64,000 bases of DNA from Streptomyces griseiscabiei (GCF_020010925.1 NZ_JAGJBZ010000001.1:1922001-1986000); one strand, 5' to 3'. Counted from the first letter of the stretch, positions 8,783 to 18,243 are shown. Notes: generated by a model not told the origin, from the letters alone. Numbers and translations: made by a program.

Positions 8783-10201
8783 TCAGGCGTGCGGCGCGGG
8801 CCGGCCGAGCAGCCGCAGCGCGCACGCCGACAGACAGAGCGCGGCGGCGGCGCAGCACAGGGGCAGCGCGAGGTCGCCGGGTGGCAGCCGCAGCAGCGTG
8901 ACGGTCCCGGCGGTGCCCGCGGCCGTGAGGCAGATGGCGGCCGACGGCCAGGCCGCGCCGAACGCCTGGAGCAGCAGCGCGGTCCACAGGACGGCCGCGA
9001 GCAGGAGCAGCGGGGCGGGGGCGGCGTCGGTGAACAGGGCCGCCGGCAGCAGGGGCAGCAGGTAGGCGAGCAGGCAGAGGCCGAGGACGCCGGCCGAGCG
9101 CAGCAGGAACCCGGCGGGGGTCGCGGCGGCCCGCAGCGCGGCGACCGACAGGCCCCGGTAGCGGTAGAGCAGCCACTCCGCCGGGCCCATGCTCACCGTC
9201 AGCACGATCACGGCGTACGGCTCCTCGCGGCCCTCCAGCAGCACCAGCACACCGGCGGCCAGGCCGAACAGTCCGTACGGCAGGGACCACAGGAGGCGGG
9301 GGCGGCGGGCGTCCGGCACGGCGGGGGCGGTGAGGGTGGACCGCAGGGTGCGGCCGGTGACGGCGAGGGTGGCGAGCAGCGCGAGCAGCGGCAGTCCCGC
9401 GCGCGGCCAGGGGCCCGGTTCCCACCAGGGCAGGACGACGGCGCCGGCGATCAACGGGCTGAGCGCGGCGAGGAGTTGGCGTTCCCGGCCGAGGACCAGC
9501 AGCACGCCCGCCGCCGCGAGATAGGCGGACTGCGCGGCGGCCACCAGGGTCACCGGGCCGCCTCCCGCCGGGAGTGCGGCGATCGCCGTGGCGAGCAGCG
9601 CGCCGACGGGGGCGCCGATCAGGAGCGTACGGCCGGCCTCGTGGCGTCCGGTCGTCATCCGCAGATGGGCGCGGTGGCCGAGGGCCTGGCCCCAGGCCCA
9701 GGAGACGAGTCCGGCGACGATGAGGGCGGGGGCATGGGCGCCGGGGTTCCACAGGGGGGCGGTCAGGAGGTAGGCGAGGCCGGGCAGGGCGAAGAGCACG
9801 CCCCGCAGGAGGCAGCGGACGGTGTCCGGGCGCCAGGGGTCGGCGGTCGGGGCCGGTTCCGGGAAGGTCCTGGGGACCCGTTCGTAGAGGGCCGAGGCCA
9901 GCGAGAACAGGTTCGGGTGGCCGTAGCGGTCCTTGATGAGGGAGGCGGACAGACCCTCGGCCTCCAGGAGGGCGGCCACCTCGTAGGCATGGACGGCCGG
10001 GCCGACGCGGTCGGCGAGTTCGGCGGCGAGTTCGCTGACGGCCTCCTCGTCGGGGCCCTGGTGGGGCAGCCGGATGGTGAGGGTGGTGTCGTCACCGAGG
10101 GCCCAGCCGGGGCGGCGGCGCGGGCGGCGCCGGTCGGCCAGCCGGATGGCGAGGGTGTCGTGTTCGACGCCGCCGGGTTCGAGTGACATGGGCCCGCTCA
10201 T
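8783..10201 (-). CDS. 12-TM integral membrane protein of the polysaccharide operon
   Basis: The protein has 472 residues. The first ~135 are cytoplasmic and polar, with an Arg-rich stretch and LEAEGLSASLIKDRYGHPNLFSLA. About twelve hydrophobic segments follow from residue ~140 to the end, many rich in Leu and Ala. The length and TM number equal those of PelG, the membrane partner of PelF in Pel systems, but the characteristic PelG N-terminus (GIGFELRKL-like) is not seen, so I call it only a functional candidate for polymer synthesis or export. The start overlaps the stop of the GT4 gene by ATGA, strong evidence that the two proteins are made together. No catalytic motif is recognisable. Confidence 0.8.
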   Translation of the reverse strand: MSGPMSLEPGGVEHDTLAIRLADRRRPRRRPGWALGDDTTLTIRLPHQGPDEEAVSELAAELADRVGPAVHAYEVAALLEAEGLSASLIKDRYGHPNLFSLASALYERVPRTFPEPAPTADPWRPDTVRCLLRGVLFALPGLAYLLTAPLWNPGAHAPALIVAGLVSWAWGQALGHRAHLRMTTGRHEAGRTLLIGAPVGALLATAIAALPAGGGPVTLVAAAQSAYLAAAGVLLVLGRERQLLAALSPLIAGAVVLPWWEPGPWPRAGLPLLALLATLAVTGRTLRSTLTAPAVPDARRPRLLWSLPYGLFGLAAGVLVLLEGREEPYAVIVLTVSMGPAEWLLYRYRGLSVAALRAAATPAGFLLRSAGVLGLCLLAYLLPLLPAALFTDAAPAPLLLLAAVLWTALLLQAFGAAWPSAAICLTAAGTAGTVTLLRLPPGDLALPLCCAAAALCLSACALRLLGRPAPHA

Positions 10202-11718
10202 CCGGCCATCCATCCGGCCGCCGTGCCGATCGGGGCGGGCGCCTCCACCGGGGGCGCGGGGGTCGTCGTCCGCCGGTCCAGGGTGGGCAGTTCGAGGTAG
10301 ATGGAGCGGAAGGTGTCGATGGTCTGGCGGAGGGTGAACTGGCCGATCACCCGCAGACGTGCCGCCTCGCCCATCGCCCGGCGGCGCGCGGGGTCGCCCA
10401 GCAGTCGCAGCGCGGCCCGCGCCATGGCCTCCGGGTCGCGCGGCGGCACCACCAGCCCGGTGTCGCCGACGGCCTCGCGTACGCCGCCCACGTCGGTGGA
10501 GACGGTGGCCCGCCCGCACGACATGGCCTCGATCAGGGTGAACGGGAAGCCCTCGCTGATGCTGGACAGCATCACCACGTTGCCCGCCGCGTAGGCGTCC
10601 CTGATGTCGTCGACGCGGCCCTCGAAGGTGACGGCGTCCGCGTGTCCCAGTTCGGCGGCGAGGGCCTCGCAGCGTTCCCGGTACGCCTCGCCGCCGCGCG
10701 GTGTGCCGCCGAACAACCGCAGTCGCGCGTCCGGGAGTCGCTTCCTGACGAGGGCGAAGGCCCGGATCAGGGTCTCCAGGTCCTTGATGGGGTCGACGCG
10801 GCCCGCCCAGCTGAGGGTGGGCGTCCCCGGCTCGGGCCCGGCGGGCGGGAACGCGGCGGGGTCGACGCCGTTGTAGACGGTACGGATGGACCCGGGGTCG
10901 GCGCCGCCCTGTTCCTCCCAGAGCCGGTTGTAGCGGTTGCCCGGGGTGATCAGGGCCGCCCTGCGGTAGGTCTCCTCGGCGAGGAGGCGGAAGAAGCCGA
11001 GGACGACGGCCTTCACGGGCCAGCGGTAGGGGGCGGTGCGGTAGCCGAGGTAGCGCTCGCGCAGATAGACGCCGTGTTCGGTCAGCAGCAGGGGCACGCC
11101 GTGCCGTTCGAGGCCGGCGAGGCCCGGGAGGACGGCGACACCGCCGCTGACCGCGTGGGCGACGCCGGTCTCGGGCGGCGGTACGGCGAGCGGGCGCAGG
11201 GCGTGTTCCAGCAGGGAGGTCGCGGTCAGCGCGTCGTGCAGGGTGGGCCGGGCCTCGCGTACGGCGAGGCCGGGGCGGTTCCAGACGGCGGCCAGCCGGG
11301 CGATCGCCCGGTCCGAGCGGAGGAAGGCGCTGAGGGTGCCGTCCGCCGCCGCGCCGGCCAGCTCGTACAGGGCGGGCGCGAATCCGCTCTCGGCGCCCGG
11401 GTCGAGAGTTGCGGTGAGGAACCGCTCGTAGGCGGTGGTGAGCCGGTGGCGGGCGCGGCCCCGGGGCTCGCGGCCCTCCGGCGGGTCGCCCCACATGGGG
11501 ACGGACAGCACCCGGGAGACGTGGGCGGGCAGGTCCCAGACGACGGGTTCGCGTCCGGTGCCGGTGACGGCGATGACGTCGAAGTCGAGGTCGGGCATGC
11601 CCTGGACGAGTTGGTCGCACCAGACACTCACGCCGCCGTGACTGTGCGGATAGGTGCCTTCGGTGAGGAGGGTGACGCGCGTCGCGCCGAGTCGGCGCGC
11701 GTCGGGGGATACGGGCAT
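10198..11718 (-). CDS. PelF-like GT4 family glycosyltransferase
   Basis: The 506-residue GT-B enzyme begins with VTLLTEGTYPHSHGGVSVWCDQLV, the N-terminal (DUF3492-like) hallmark of PelF, the cytoplasmic polymerase of the Pel polysaccharide. The C-terminal half has the GT4 features: LSWAGRVDPIKDLETLIRA, a glycine-rich donor loop and the E-x7-E motif (E389 and E397, SEGFPFTLIE). There is no signal peptide or TM segment. The final 35 residues are Pro/Ala-rich. GGAG lies 7 bases before ATG 11718. By analogy it polymerises a UDP-hexosamine such as UDP-GalNAc or UDP-GlcNAc at the membrane with the 12-TM partner encoded next door. Confidence 0.9.
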   Translation of the reverse strand: MPVSPDARRLGATRVTLLTEGTYPHSHGGVSVWCDQLVQGMPDLDFDVIAVTGTGREPVVWDLPAHVSRVLSVPMWGDPPEGREPRGRARHRLTTAYERFLTATLDPGAESGFAPALYELAGAAADGTLSAFLRSDRAIARLAAVWNRPGLAVREARPTLHDALTATSLLEHALRPLAVPPPETGVAHAVSGGVAVLPGLAGLERHGVPLLLTEHGVYLRERYLGYRTAPYRWPVKAVVLGFFRLLAEETYRRAALITPGNRYNRLWEEQGGADPGSIRTVYNGVDPAAFPPAGPEPGTPTLSWAGRVDPIKDLETLIRAFALVRKRLPDARLRLFGGTPRGGEAYRERCEALAAELGHADAVTFEGRVDDIRDAYAAGNVVMLSSISEGFPFTLIEAMSCGRATVSTDVGGVREAVGDTGLVVPPRDPEAMARAALRLLGDPARRRAMGEAARLRVIGQFTLRQTIDTFRSIYLELPTLDRRTTTPAPPVEAPAPIGTAAGWMAG

Positions 11719-11822
11719 CGGTGTGCTCCACGGCCGTGGTGTGGGGTGGTTCCCGGTGATTCCCTGCCGGTCCCGGCCGCCGGTGGGGCGGCCGGGACGC
11801 TGTGCGGGCGGGGTGCCGCGGG

Positions 11823-13967
11823 TCAGTCGTCCGCGGTGTCGGTGTCCGCGGTGTACGGCACTCTCGCGCTCACCCCTGCGGGGACGCGGGTGTCCGGCGC
11901 GGGCCGCGTCGTGTCGGCGGACCCGGCGTCGGCGGTGGCCGGGGGGTCGGCGGACGCCGGCAGCGTGAGGGCCAGGGGCGCGCCCGCGGAGGGCGTCCAG
12001 CCGGAGACGGCGCCCGCGTAGGCCTCGCCGAAGGCGGACCCGGCGAGGGTGGTGCCGGTGGGCGCGGTGGCGGTGACCGCCAGACCGTCCGGTGCCTCGA
12101 CGGTGACGGTGGCGCCGACGCGGTAGGCGGTGACCTCGCCGGCCTGGAGGGCGGCCCGCCAGGCGGCCCTGCGCCGGAGTTCGGCGCCGATGTCCTTCAT
12201 CCGCAGGTTGACCACGGGGGTGTTCTCGGCGAACAGGGCCGCGTAGCCGTCGAGGACGCCGTCGAGCACCGGGTAGGCGATACGGTCCTCGGCCAGGTTC
12301 GACTGGTGGATGAAGTGCGGCTTGGGGTCGTTGGCGAGGACGTGGCCGAGGGCGATCCGCTTCTCCAGCGGGACGATGACCTCGTCGTAGCCGGTGGCCG
12401 TGTCCAGCGGCGCGGTGAGGCAGGTGGTGGTGGCCGGGTTGTCCTCGCAGATGCCGCTGCCGCCCTGGCCGCGGCTGGTGTAGATCCAGTTGTACTCGTC
12501 GACCTGTTCGGCGGCGCGGCCCGCGTTGTAGAAGACGTTCATCGGGTAGCGGGGGACGGTGGTGGCGGGGCCGACCTGGCGCTGGGCGGGCTCACGGGAG
12601 TTGTCGGAGCCGAGCCAGGCGATGTCGTTGTCGTCGAGGGCGAGCGCCAGGTTGGGGTTGTCCACGGGCTGTTGCGGCAGCACCTTCATGCCGGAGTGCT
12701 CGCCGGTGACCAACTCGTCGTTCTCCAGGGGGAGTCCGGCGTTCTCGCCCCAGACCCGGTTGGTGGCGATCTCGTCGGAGATGTCGTTCCGGCTCACCCA
12801 CCGGGTCGAGCCGTCGGCGTTGGTCGCGCATTTCCAGGGGACGACGCCGGTGTCCTGGACGCAGCCGAGGAAGGGGTGCGAGTAGGTGTGGTTGATCCAC
12901 CGGAAGCGGTCGCGGTCCGCGACGAACTTGTCGGTGAGCGCGTCGTCGCCGTTGTTGTCCTCGCGGTGGTCGACACTGCCCGCGCCGTTGTAGGCGAGGT
13001 CGAGGGTGAAGTTCTTCTCGGTCTGCCAGGCGGTGGCGTGGTCGACGTCGGCCGGGGTCATCCGGATGGGGTCGGGCTCGACGTTCGGGTCGGTGCAGTC
13101 GACGTCGCCCGGCGTGCAGTTGAGTTCGGTGTTCCAGCGGTCGTCGGCGGCGAAGACGTCGTCGACGTGCACGGCGAAGTAGTTCCGTGCGGCACCGAGG
13201 TGCACCCCGCCGGTCATCCATTCGACGATGCCGCGGGCCAGCAGCCGGAACTGCTGCTGGTACTGGTTGTAGACGAAGGTGACGACGAGTTCGCGCCGCC
13301 CGTCGTGCCGGTACTCGCCGACCAGCGAGCCGCGCGTGGACCGGCCGGGGATCGCCGCGTCGACGTAGGAGGTGAAGTCGGCTCCCGCCACCGGTCTCGA
13401 CAGGTAGGCGTAACTCTCCCCGATGGCGGGGTCGTTGTCCTCGAAGGGCACCGCGCCGTCGAGGTAGCCGAAGGGGCCGGCCTGCCCGGCGTCGGTCACC
13501 TGGGCCTCGGCGCCGTCGAGGCTGCCGGAGTAGCCGCCGTTGACCGGGTACTGCAAACCGGCTTCTGGACGCGCGTAGGTGTAGGCGTCGACCTGGGGGA
13601 TCGCGTACGTCTGCTCGTACGTGGCGAGCGCCGTCATCTCGGTGGAGCCGGCCGCGAACGGGTTGTCGTTGGGCAGCAACACGGCCTGGAATCTGGCACG
13701 AGGGCGGCCGTCGACCGTGTCCGCGAGGAAGCCGGCGTCGATGACGGGCCGGTCGGCGCTGGTGAGGTCGATCTCGGTGTACGGCGTGCCGGCCGCGGTG
13801 AGTTCGGCGGCTATCGCGTCCGTGGCGGGGCCGCCGTCGCTCACCACCAGGACCCGCAGGTCGACACGGGGCGCGGTGTCGTCGGCCGTCGCCGGGCCGG
13901 CCGGCAGCCCGAGCGCGGCGATGAGCGCGCCCACCGTGAGCACGGTGGTGCGTAAGGTCCGCTTCAT
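11823..13967 (-). CDS. secreted exopolysaccharide deacetylase, Agd3-like (CE18)
   Basis: The 714-residue protein has a clear Sec signal (KR start, hydrophobic core, cleavage near ATADD at residue 29). A first domain follows (about 33-255) with LRVLVVSDGG and FVYNQYQQQFRLLARGIVEWMTGG. The deacetylase-like domain then shows the metal/catalytic pair in HVDDVF (D269, D270) and the H-x3-H motif INHTYSH (H360, H364). This order, size and motif set resemble Agd3, the fungal galactosaminogalactan deacetylase that founded CE18. A Thr/Ala/Asp-rich C-terminal region ends the protein. It is the first gene of the operon, 104 bp before the GT4. Extracellular deacetylation would give a cationic, adhesive polymer. 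Family assignment is from memory of motifs. Confidence 0.78.
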   Translation of the reverse strand: MKRTLRTTVLTVGALIAALGLPAGPATADDTAPRVDLRVLVVSDGGPATDAIAAELTAAGTPYTEIDLTSADRPVIDAGFLADTVDGRPRARFQAVLLPNDNPFAAGSTEMTALATYEQTYAIPQVDAYTYARPEAGLQYPVNGGYSGSLDGAEAQVTDAGQAGPFGYLDGAVPFEDNDPAIGESYAYLSRPVAGADFTSYVDAAIPGRSTRGSLVGEYRHDGRRELVVTFVYNQYQQQFRLLARGIVEWMTGGVHLGAARNYFAVHVDDVFAADDRWNTELNCTPGDVDCTDPNVEPDPIRMTPADVDHATAWQTEKNFTLDLAYNGAGSVDHREDNNGDDALTDKFVADRDRFRWINHTYSHPFLGCVQDTGVVPWKCATNADGSTRWVSRNDISDEIATNRVWGENAGLPLENDELVTGEHSGMKVLPQQPVDNPNLALALDDNDIAWLGSDNSREPAQRQVGPATTVPRYPMNVFYNAGRAAEQVDEYNWIYTSRGQGGSGICEDNPATTTCLTAPLDTATGYDEVIVPLEKRIALGHVLANDPKPHFIHQSNLAEDRIAYPVLDGVLDGYAALFAENTPVVNLRMKDIGAELRRRAAWRAALQAGEVTAYRVGATVTVEAPDGLAVTATAPTGTTLAGSAFGEAYAGAVSGWTPSAGAPLALTLPASADPPATADAGSADTTRPAPDTRVPAGVSARVPYTADTDTADD

Positions 13968-14399
13968 GCGGTGAAGTCCCCTCCCCCGGGCAGGGGTGAG
14001 TACGCCTCTCAGGGAGGTGTTTCGCAGGACCCCCTAGAGCGGACGCACCCCCTTGCGCGACGCCGGCGTCCCCCTCAGAACCCAGTCGTCGACGCATCCG
14101 TCGCGTCACATAGTGGTGTCTGTGTGTGGCTTTCGCGGTCATGCTGCGAAACATGACGGAAAAGCGCAGGTGTCCAACTGGGCGCATCTGGAACCGAATT
14201 GGACGTTTTCTCATCCGCCCGCCGGTGTGGCGCACGACGACCGCGAGGGCCCGGCGCGCTGGTCCGGGCCCTGCGGGACATGCCGGCGGGCCGATCGGGT
14301 CCGTGGAATCCTTCGCCAGTGGTCCAGACCGCCACGGAAGCCCGATCGCAGATCATTTCAGGTCACTCCCGTCACGGCGGTCCACGCTCCGGCGGACCG
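13968..14399. promoter_or_regulatory. 432-bp upstream region of the polysaccharide operon with nested dyads
   Basis: No gene is visible here. The region carries several inverted repeats: TTTCGC-N9-GCGAAA (14131-14136/14146-14151), an overlapping GTCATG-N8-CATGAC (14138-14143/14152-14157), and GTCCAA-N21-TTGGAC (14173-14178/14200-14205). They lie 160-240 bp upstream of the deacetylase start and are good candidates for regulator binding. It is also less GC-biased than the coding DNA around 14100-14220. I could not pick a convincing -35/-10 pair by eye. Confidence 0.5.
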
Positions 14400-14912
14400 T
14401 CAGGCGCAGAGCACCCGGGTCTCGGGGGTGTACACCGGGCCGCCGCTGACGTTCGTGCTGTCGCTGAACTCGGCGTAGAAGTACGAGTAGAAGCCGATGT
14501 TGCCGTTGCAGCCGGAGTCGGCGGCGACCTGGAGCGTCAGCGTGACCGTACGGCTCTGGCCGGGCGGGATCGTGGCGCCGTAGTTGGTGCCGAGGTTGGC
14601 GGGGCCGGTCCCGGAGCAGGGGGTGGCGCCAGCGGCCGTGGCGAGGGTGCAGCCGGTGAAGGAGTACTTCAGGTCGGGGCGCTGGTTGGTCAGCCAGGTC
14701 GGCTCGATGGTCTGGTAGATGAACCAGACGTCGTAGGTGTGGTTGTTCGTGATCGTCATCGACAGGTCGACCGTGCCGCCGCGCGTGGTGGTGGCACCGC
14801 TGGTGGTGAACGTCAGCTCCGCGGGTGCCGCGGCGACCGCGCTCGCGCTGGGCGCCATGCCGAACACGGCGAGGGCGAGGGCCAGGACGGCACCGAGGCC
14901 GAAACGTCTCAT
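14400..14912 (-). CDS. small secreted protein of unknown function
   Basis: The 170-residue product has a Sec signal (MRRFGLGAVLALALAVFG, cleavage near ASAVA) and an extracellular beta-rich domain: TTRGGTVDLSMTITNNHTYDVWFIYQTI, IPPGQSRTVTLTLQVAADSGC, with two cysteine pairs possible (about C109, C120, C148, C169). The layout looks like an immunoglobulin-like or DUF11-like fold, a structural or adhesive surface protein rather than an enzyme. It is a monocistronic gene between the polysaccharide operon and the M4 protease. The start is uncertain: ATG 14912 gives the cleanest signal peptide, ATG 14927 would add MRSPQ; neither has a strong ribosome site. Confidence 0.75.
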   Translation of the reverse strand: MRRFGLGAVLALALAVFGMAPSASAVAAAPAELTFTTSGATTTRGGTVDLSMTITNNHTYDVWFIYQTIEPTWLTNQRPDLKYSFTGCTLATAAGATPCSGTGPANLGTNYGATIPPGQSRTVTLTLQVAADSGCNGNIGFYSYFYAEFSDSTNVSGGPVYTPETRVLCA

Positions 14913-15381
14913 CTGTGGTGATCGCATGGGCCGGGAGGCTAGGCATCCGGTGAGCGCGCCGTCTGCCCCGGCGGGCACCGGCCCGATGCCGCCCGGCCGG
15001 AACTGTGCGCCGGGTGAAGGCGGTGCGGCGAGTCCGTGGCGGCCACCCGGCGAGCGGCATAAGCGCACGGTGACGGCTCTGTGACACGGGGTGCGGAGGG
15101 GGTGGGTGACGGTCGTCCGACCCGTGATGCCGTAGGGACGGCATTGGCGTGTATCGCACCTTGTGGGCCGCTCCCCCGCCGCCGCGGCGGGCGCGGATTC
15201 TCGGCCATCCGCCGATTTCCGGCCCCGACCCGGTCCCCGGCCCCGCCCTCTGCGGCAGCGGGGCCGGAAGTCATCTGTGGAAACCCCCGCCCCGTTGATG
15301 TGTCGGAGCGTCACCGGTTGCATGGCCCTGCCCGGCGGTCGACCACCGCCGGTTTCCGGTTCTTGGGGAAATGGGGGGACC
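14913..15381. promoter_or_regulatory. 469-bp divergent intergenic region
   Basis: This stretch holds the promoters of the small secreted protein (minus) and the M4 protease (plus). No reliable gene is seen. A stem-loop with perfect 8-bp arms (CCGGCGGT at 15332-15339, ACCGCCGG at 15345-15352, 5-nt loop) lies 30 nt before the protease start and may affect its translation or mark a binding site. Confidence 0.45.
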
Positions 15382-18243
15382 GTGGGTCGGTCCGGAGCGC
15401 GTGCGAAGAGTTCGGAGAGACGGACAGGGTTGTCCAGAGCGCGGCGGAACGCCGTGTCCGGTGCGGCGGCGCTGTTCGGCGTCGCCGCGCTCGTCGTCCC
15501 GGCGGTCCCCGCCGGCGCGGCGAGCGGGGACAGGCCACCGCCGCCGAGCCCGGGAGAGCTGATACCGGGGCAACGGACGGCCACACCCGCGCTGGTGGAG
15601 GGGATCCGCGAGCCGGCCCCGGACGCCCCGGACGCGGCGGCCGCGGCACGTGCCCACCTCGCCGAACGGGACGACCGCTACCGGATCGCGGCTCCGCTGC
15701 GCGATCTGAAGCCGGCGGGGACCCTCACGACGGACGACGGCCACGAGACCGTACGGCTGCGGCAGGAGCACCGGGGCGTTCCGGTGCTGGGCGGGCAGTA
15801 CGTCGTCCGGATGGAGAAACGGGACGGCGAACGGGTCGTCACCGGCACCTCGGGCAGATACTTCACCGGGCTGCGGGCCGACACCACGGCCGCCGGGGTC
15901 GACGACGCGCTCGCCGTCGAACGCGCCGTCGACGCGGTGCTGTCGGAGCTGGGCGCGGAGGACTTCGCCGCGTACGGGGAGGGCGGCGAGGACGAGGAGA
16001 GCCCGTTCACCGGCACCTCGCACGGCCTGGTCGTGCTGCCCAGCGGTACGGGTGTGCTCACCCGGCACATCACCGTGCGGGGCGCGAACCCGGCGGGCGG
16101 CGAACCGGTGCTGCGCGAGGTGTACATCGACGCGCGGGCCGGCTATCCGGTCCTCCAGTACAGCGGGATCAAGACGTTCGGCGCCCCCGGGTCGAACGCC
16201 GGGTCGAACGCCGGAACCAACGCCGCCGCTGCCGTCGGCGCCGGGAAACGGAGCGCGGCCGACGCCGCGGGTTCCGGTGTCAGGCTGGACGGCCGTGCCG
16301 TGGATCTGGAGGTCACCCTCGACGAGGCGAGCGGCACGCATGTCCTGCGCGACCGCTCCCGGGTCGACGAGGAGACCGGCCGCCCCGTGCTCTCCACCTG
16401 GGACGCGCGCGGCCGGCAGGTCACCGACGTGGCCGGCGTATGGCCCGACGGCCTGGCGGAGTTCGCCTCGCCCACCCCGGAGTTCGGGGCCGAGGCGACG
16501 GAGGCGGGCGCGGTGGACGCGCACTGGGCCGCCGGGCAGGTGTTCGACTGGTTCAAGGCCAGGCACGGCCGGGACAGTCTCGACGGGCGCGGTATGTCGG
16601 TCGATTCCCTGGTGGGGGTGACGGACTACGGGGAGCCCTACGTCAACGCCTTCTGGGACGGCGCGAAGATGGTGTACGGCACCGGCGACGCCGAGTACCG
16701 TCCGCTCTCCGCCGGTCTGGACGTCGTCGGCCACGAGATGACCCACGGTGTCGTCGACCACTCGGCCGACCTCGTCTACGCGGGCCAGTCCGGTGCCCTG
16801 AACGAGGCGATCGCGGACTACTTCGGCAACGCGATCGAGACGGATGTGCACGGCGTCCCCATGGACGATCCGCAGGCGGGGCTGCTGGGCGAGCGGCTGT
16901 GCCGCACCAAGGCACCGGCCGAGTGCGCCTTTCGCGATCTGAACGACGGGCGGACCACCGCCAAGTCCTTCCTCGGTGTGGGCTTCGGCACCGACAACGG
17001 CGGCGTCCACCTCAACTCCACCATCTTCTCGGGCGCGTTGTGGGACATCCGTGAGGACCTCGGTGCCGGACTCGCCGACCAGGTCGTGTACAAGGCGCTC
17101 ACCGAGTACCTCACCCCGCTCGACGGATTCACCCAGGGCCGGGACGCGGTGGTCGCCGCCGCCGGGGCGCTGGGGGTCGAGGGCCAGGACCTGAACGCCG
17201 TACGGCGGGCGTTCAACGCCCATGGCATCGTCGCCAACTGGGAACTCGCCCTGGGCGTCGACTCCGACCTGCTGCTGGAACGCGTCAACACCACCGACTC
17301 CCGGCTGGGCGCGGGCGGCGACTGGTGGGTGGCCTCGTCGTCGGACGAGGCGGGCACCGAGGCGTACTCGGTGTGGGCCGGACGCACGGACGGAACGGGC
17401 CGGCTGAAGCTGATGAGCCCCAACGACGGCCGCTATCACGTCGATCCGGCGACCGACGGGAAGACGGTGGTGTGGGCGGCGTACGGGTCCGGGCCGGTGG
17501 AGGTCCTCGCCCGGCCGCTCGCCGGCGGTCCCGTGCGCAAGCTGTGGTCCGGCCGGGGTGTGGGCACCTCGATCGCCGTCGAGGGCGACACGGTGGCCTT
17601 CGAGCACCACAACCACGGCGGGCGGCGGGGCGTGACCTATCTGAGCCTGAAGGACCCGGCGGGCAAGGTGTCCGTCGGCGGTGGCACCTACCGCCGGGCG
17701 TCCTTCCCGTCGCTGAGCGACGGGCGGGTCGTCTACCAGGACTACCGGCGGGTGCGGGCGACGTACGAGTACTCCACGCGGGTCATCGACGTCGCGACCG
17801 GTGAGGACACCCCGCTCCACCGGTCGGAGACGACCACGAGTCTCGGCCCGACCGCGGTGAACGGCCGGTACGCGTACTGGCTCGCCAACGAGGTCCGGGA
17901 CGACGGCAGGACACTGCTGCGGCGCTCCGCCCTGGACGGTTCCGGGGTCGTGGACCTGAGTCCGGAGACCGGCCCCGACTCGCTGAACGTCTCCCATGTG
18001 ACGGCGTCCGAGGCCACGGTCACGGCGGTGGCCCGCACCGGTGACACCGCGGTCCGCAACGAGTCCCTGGCCAAGCTGTGGCAGTTCACCGGCGCCGCGG
18101 GAGCGCGCGTCCGCGTCTCCTGCAACCGCGGCGAGCAGCTCTCCGCGGCGGCGGCCACCGGGTCCCGGGTCGTGTGGCTGGACGCGACCACCGGCATCGG
18201 TCATGTGGTGACCCGGGCCCGGCCGACCGGAACGTGCGGCTGA
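15382..18243 (+). CDS. secreted M4 (thermolysin-family) metalloprotease with C-terminal beta-propeller
   Basis: From GTG 15382 the protein has 953 residues. A signal peptide ends near AGAASG. A propeptide (FTP/PepSY-like, about 60-290) follows, with the typical VRLRQEHRGVPVLGGQYVV. The catalytic domain has the zinc motif HEMTH (H451, E452, H455) and the third ligand in NEAIADYF (E475). After about residue 640 the sequence changes to repeated WWVASSSDEAG, GKTVVWAAYGSG and GRVVYQDYR blades, a TolB/WD-like propeller not standard in thermolysin-family enzymes. It should act outside the cell; the propeller may bind substrate or wall. TTG 15430, behind GGAGAGA, is an alternative start giving a shorter n-region. 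A strong terminator follows. Confidence 0.9.
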   Translation: MGRSGARAKSSERRTGLSRARRNAVSGAAALFGVAALVVPAVPAGAASGDRPPPPSPGELIPGQRTATPALVEGIREPAPDAPDAAAAARAHLAERDDRYRIAAPLRDLKPAGTLTTDDGHETVRLRQEHRGVPVLGGQYVVRMEKRDGERVVTGTSGRYFTGLRADTTAAGVDDALAVERAVDAVLSELGAEDFAAYGEGGEDEESPFTGTSHGLVVLPSGTGVLTRHITVRGANPAGGEPVLREVYIDARAGYPVLQYSGIKTFGAPGSNAGSNAGTNAAAAVGAGKRSAADAAGSGVRLDGRAVDLEVTLDEASGTHVLRDRSRVDEETGRPVLSTWDARGRQVTDVAGVWPDGLAEFASPTPEFGAEATEAGAVDAHWAAGQVFDWFKARHGRDSLDGRGMSVDSLVGVTDYGEPYVNAFWDGAKMVYGTGDAEYRPLSAGLDVVGHEMTHGVVDHSADLVYAGQSGALNEAIADYFGNAIETDVHGVPMDDPQAGLLGERLCRTKAPAECAFRDLNDGRTTAKSFLGVGFGTDNGGVHLNSTIFSGALWDIREDLGAGLADQVVYKALTEYLTPLDGFTQGRDAVVAAAGALGVEGQDLNAVRRAFNAHGIVANWELALGVDSDLLLERVNTTDSRLGAGGDWWVASSSDEAGTEAYSVWAGRTDGTGRLKLMSPNDGRYHVDPATDGKTVVWAAYGSGPVEVLARPLAGGPVRKLWSGRGVGTSIAVEGDTVAFEHHNHGGRRGVTYLSLKDPAGKVSVGGGTYRRASFPSLSDGRVVYQDYRRVRATYEYSTRVIDVATGEDTPLHRSETTTSLGPTAVNGRYAYWLANEVRDDGRTLLRRSALDGSGVVDLSPETGPDSLNVSHVTASEATVTAVARTGDTAVRNESLAKLWQFTGAAGARVRVSCNRGEQLSAAAATGSRVVWLDATTGIGHVVTRARPTGTCG

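Noticed and set aside
8783..10201. Firm call of the 12-TM protein as PelG
   Set aside because: TM number and position fit, but the typical PelG N-terminus is missing, so I kept it as unknown membrane protein.
13971..14399. Small open frames in the deacetylase upstream region
   Set aside because: They lack ribosome sites, have no recognisable protein features and overlap the dyads.
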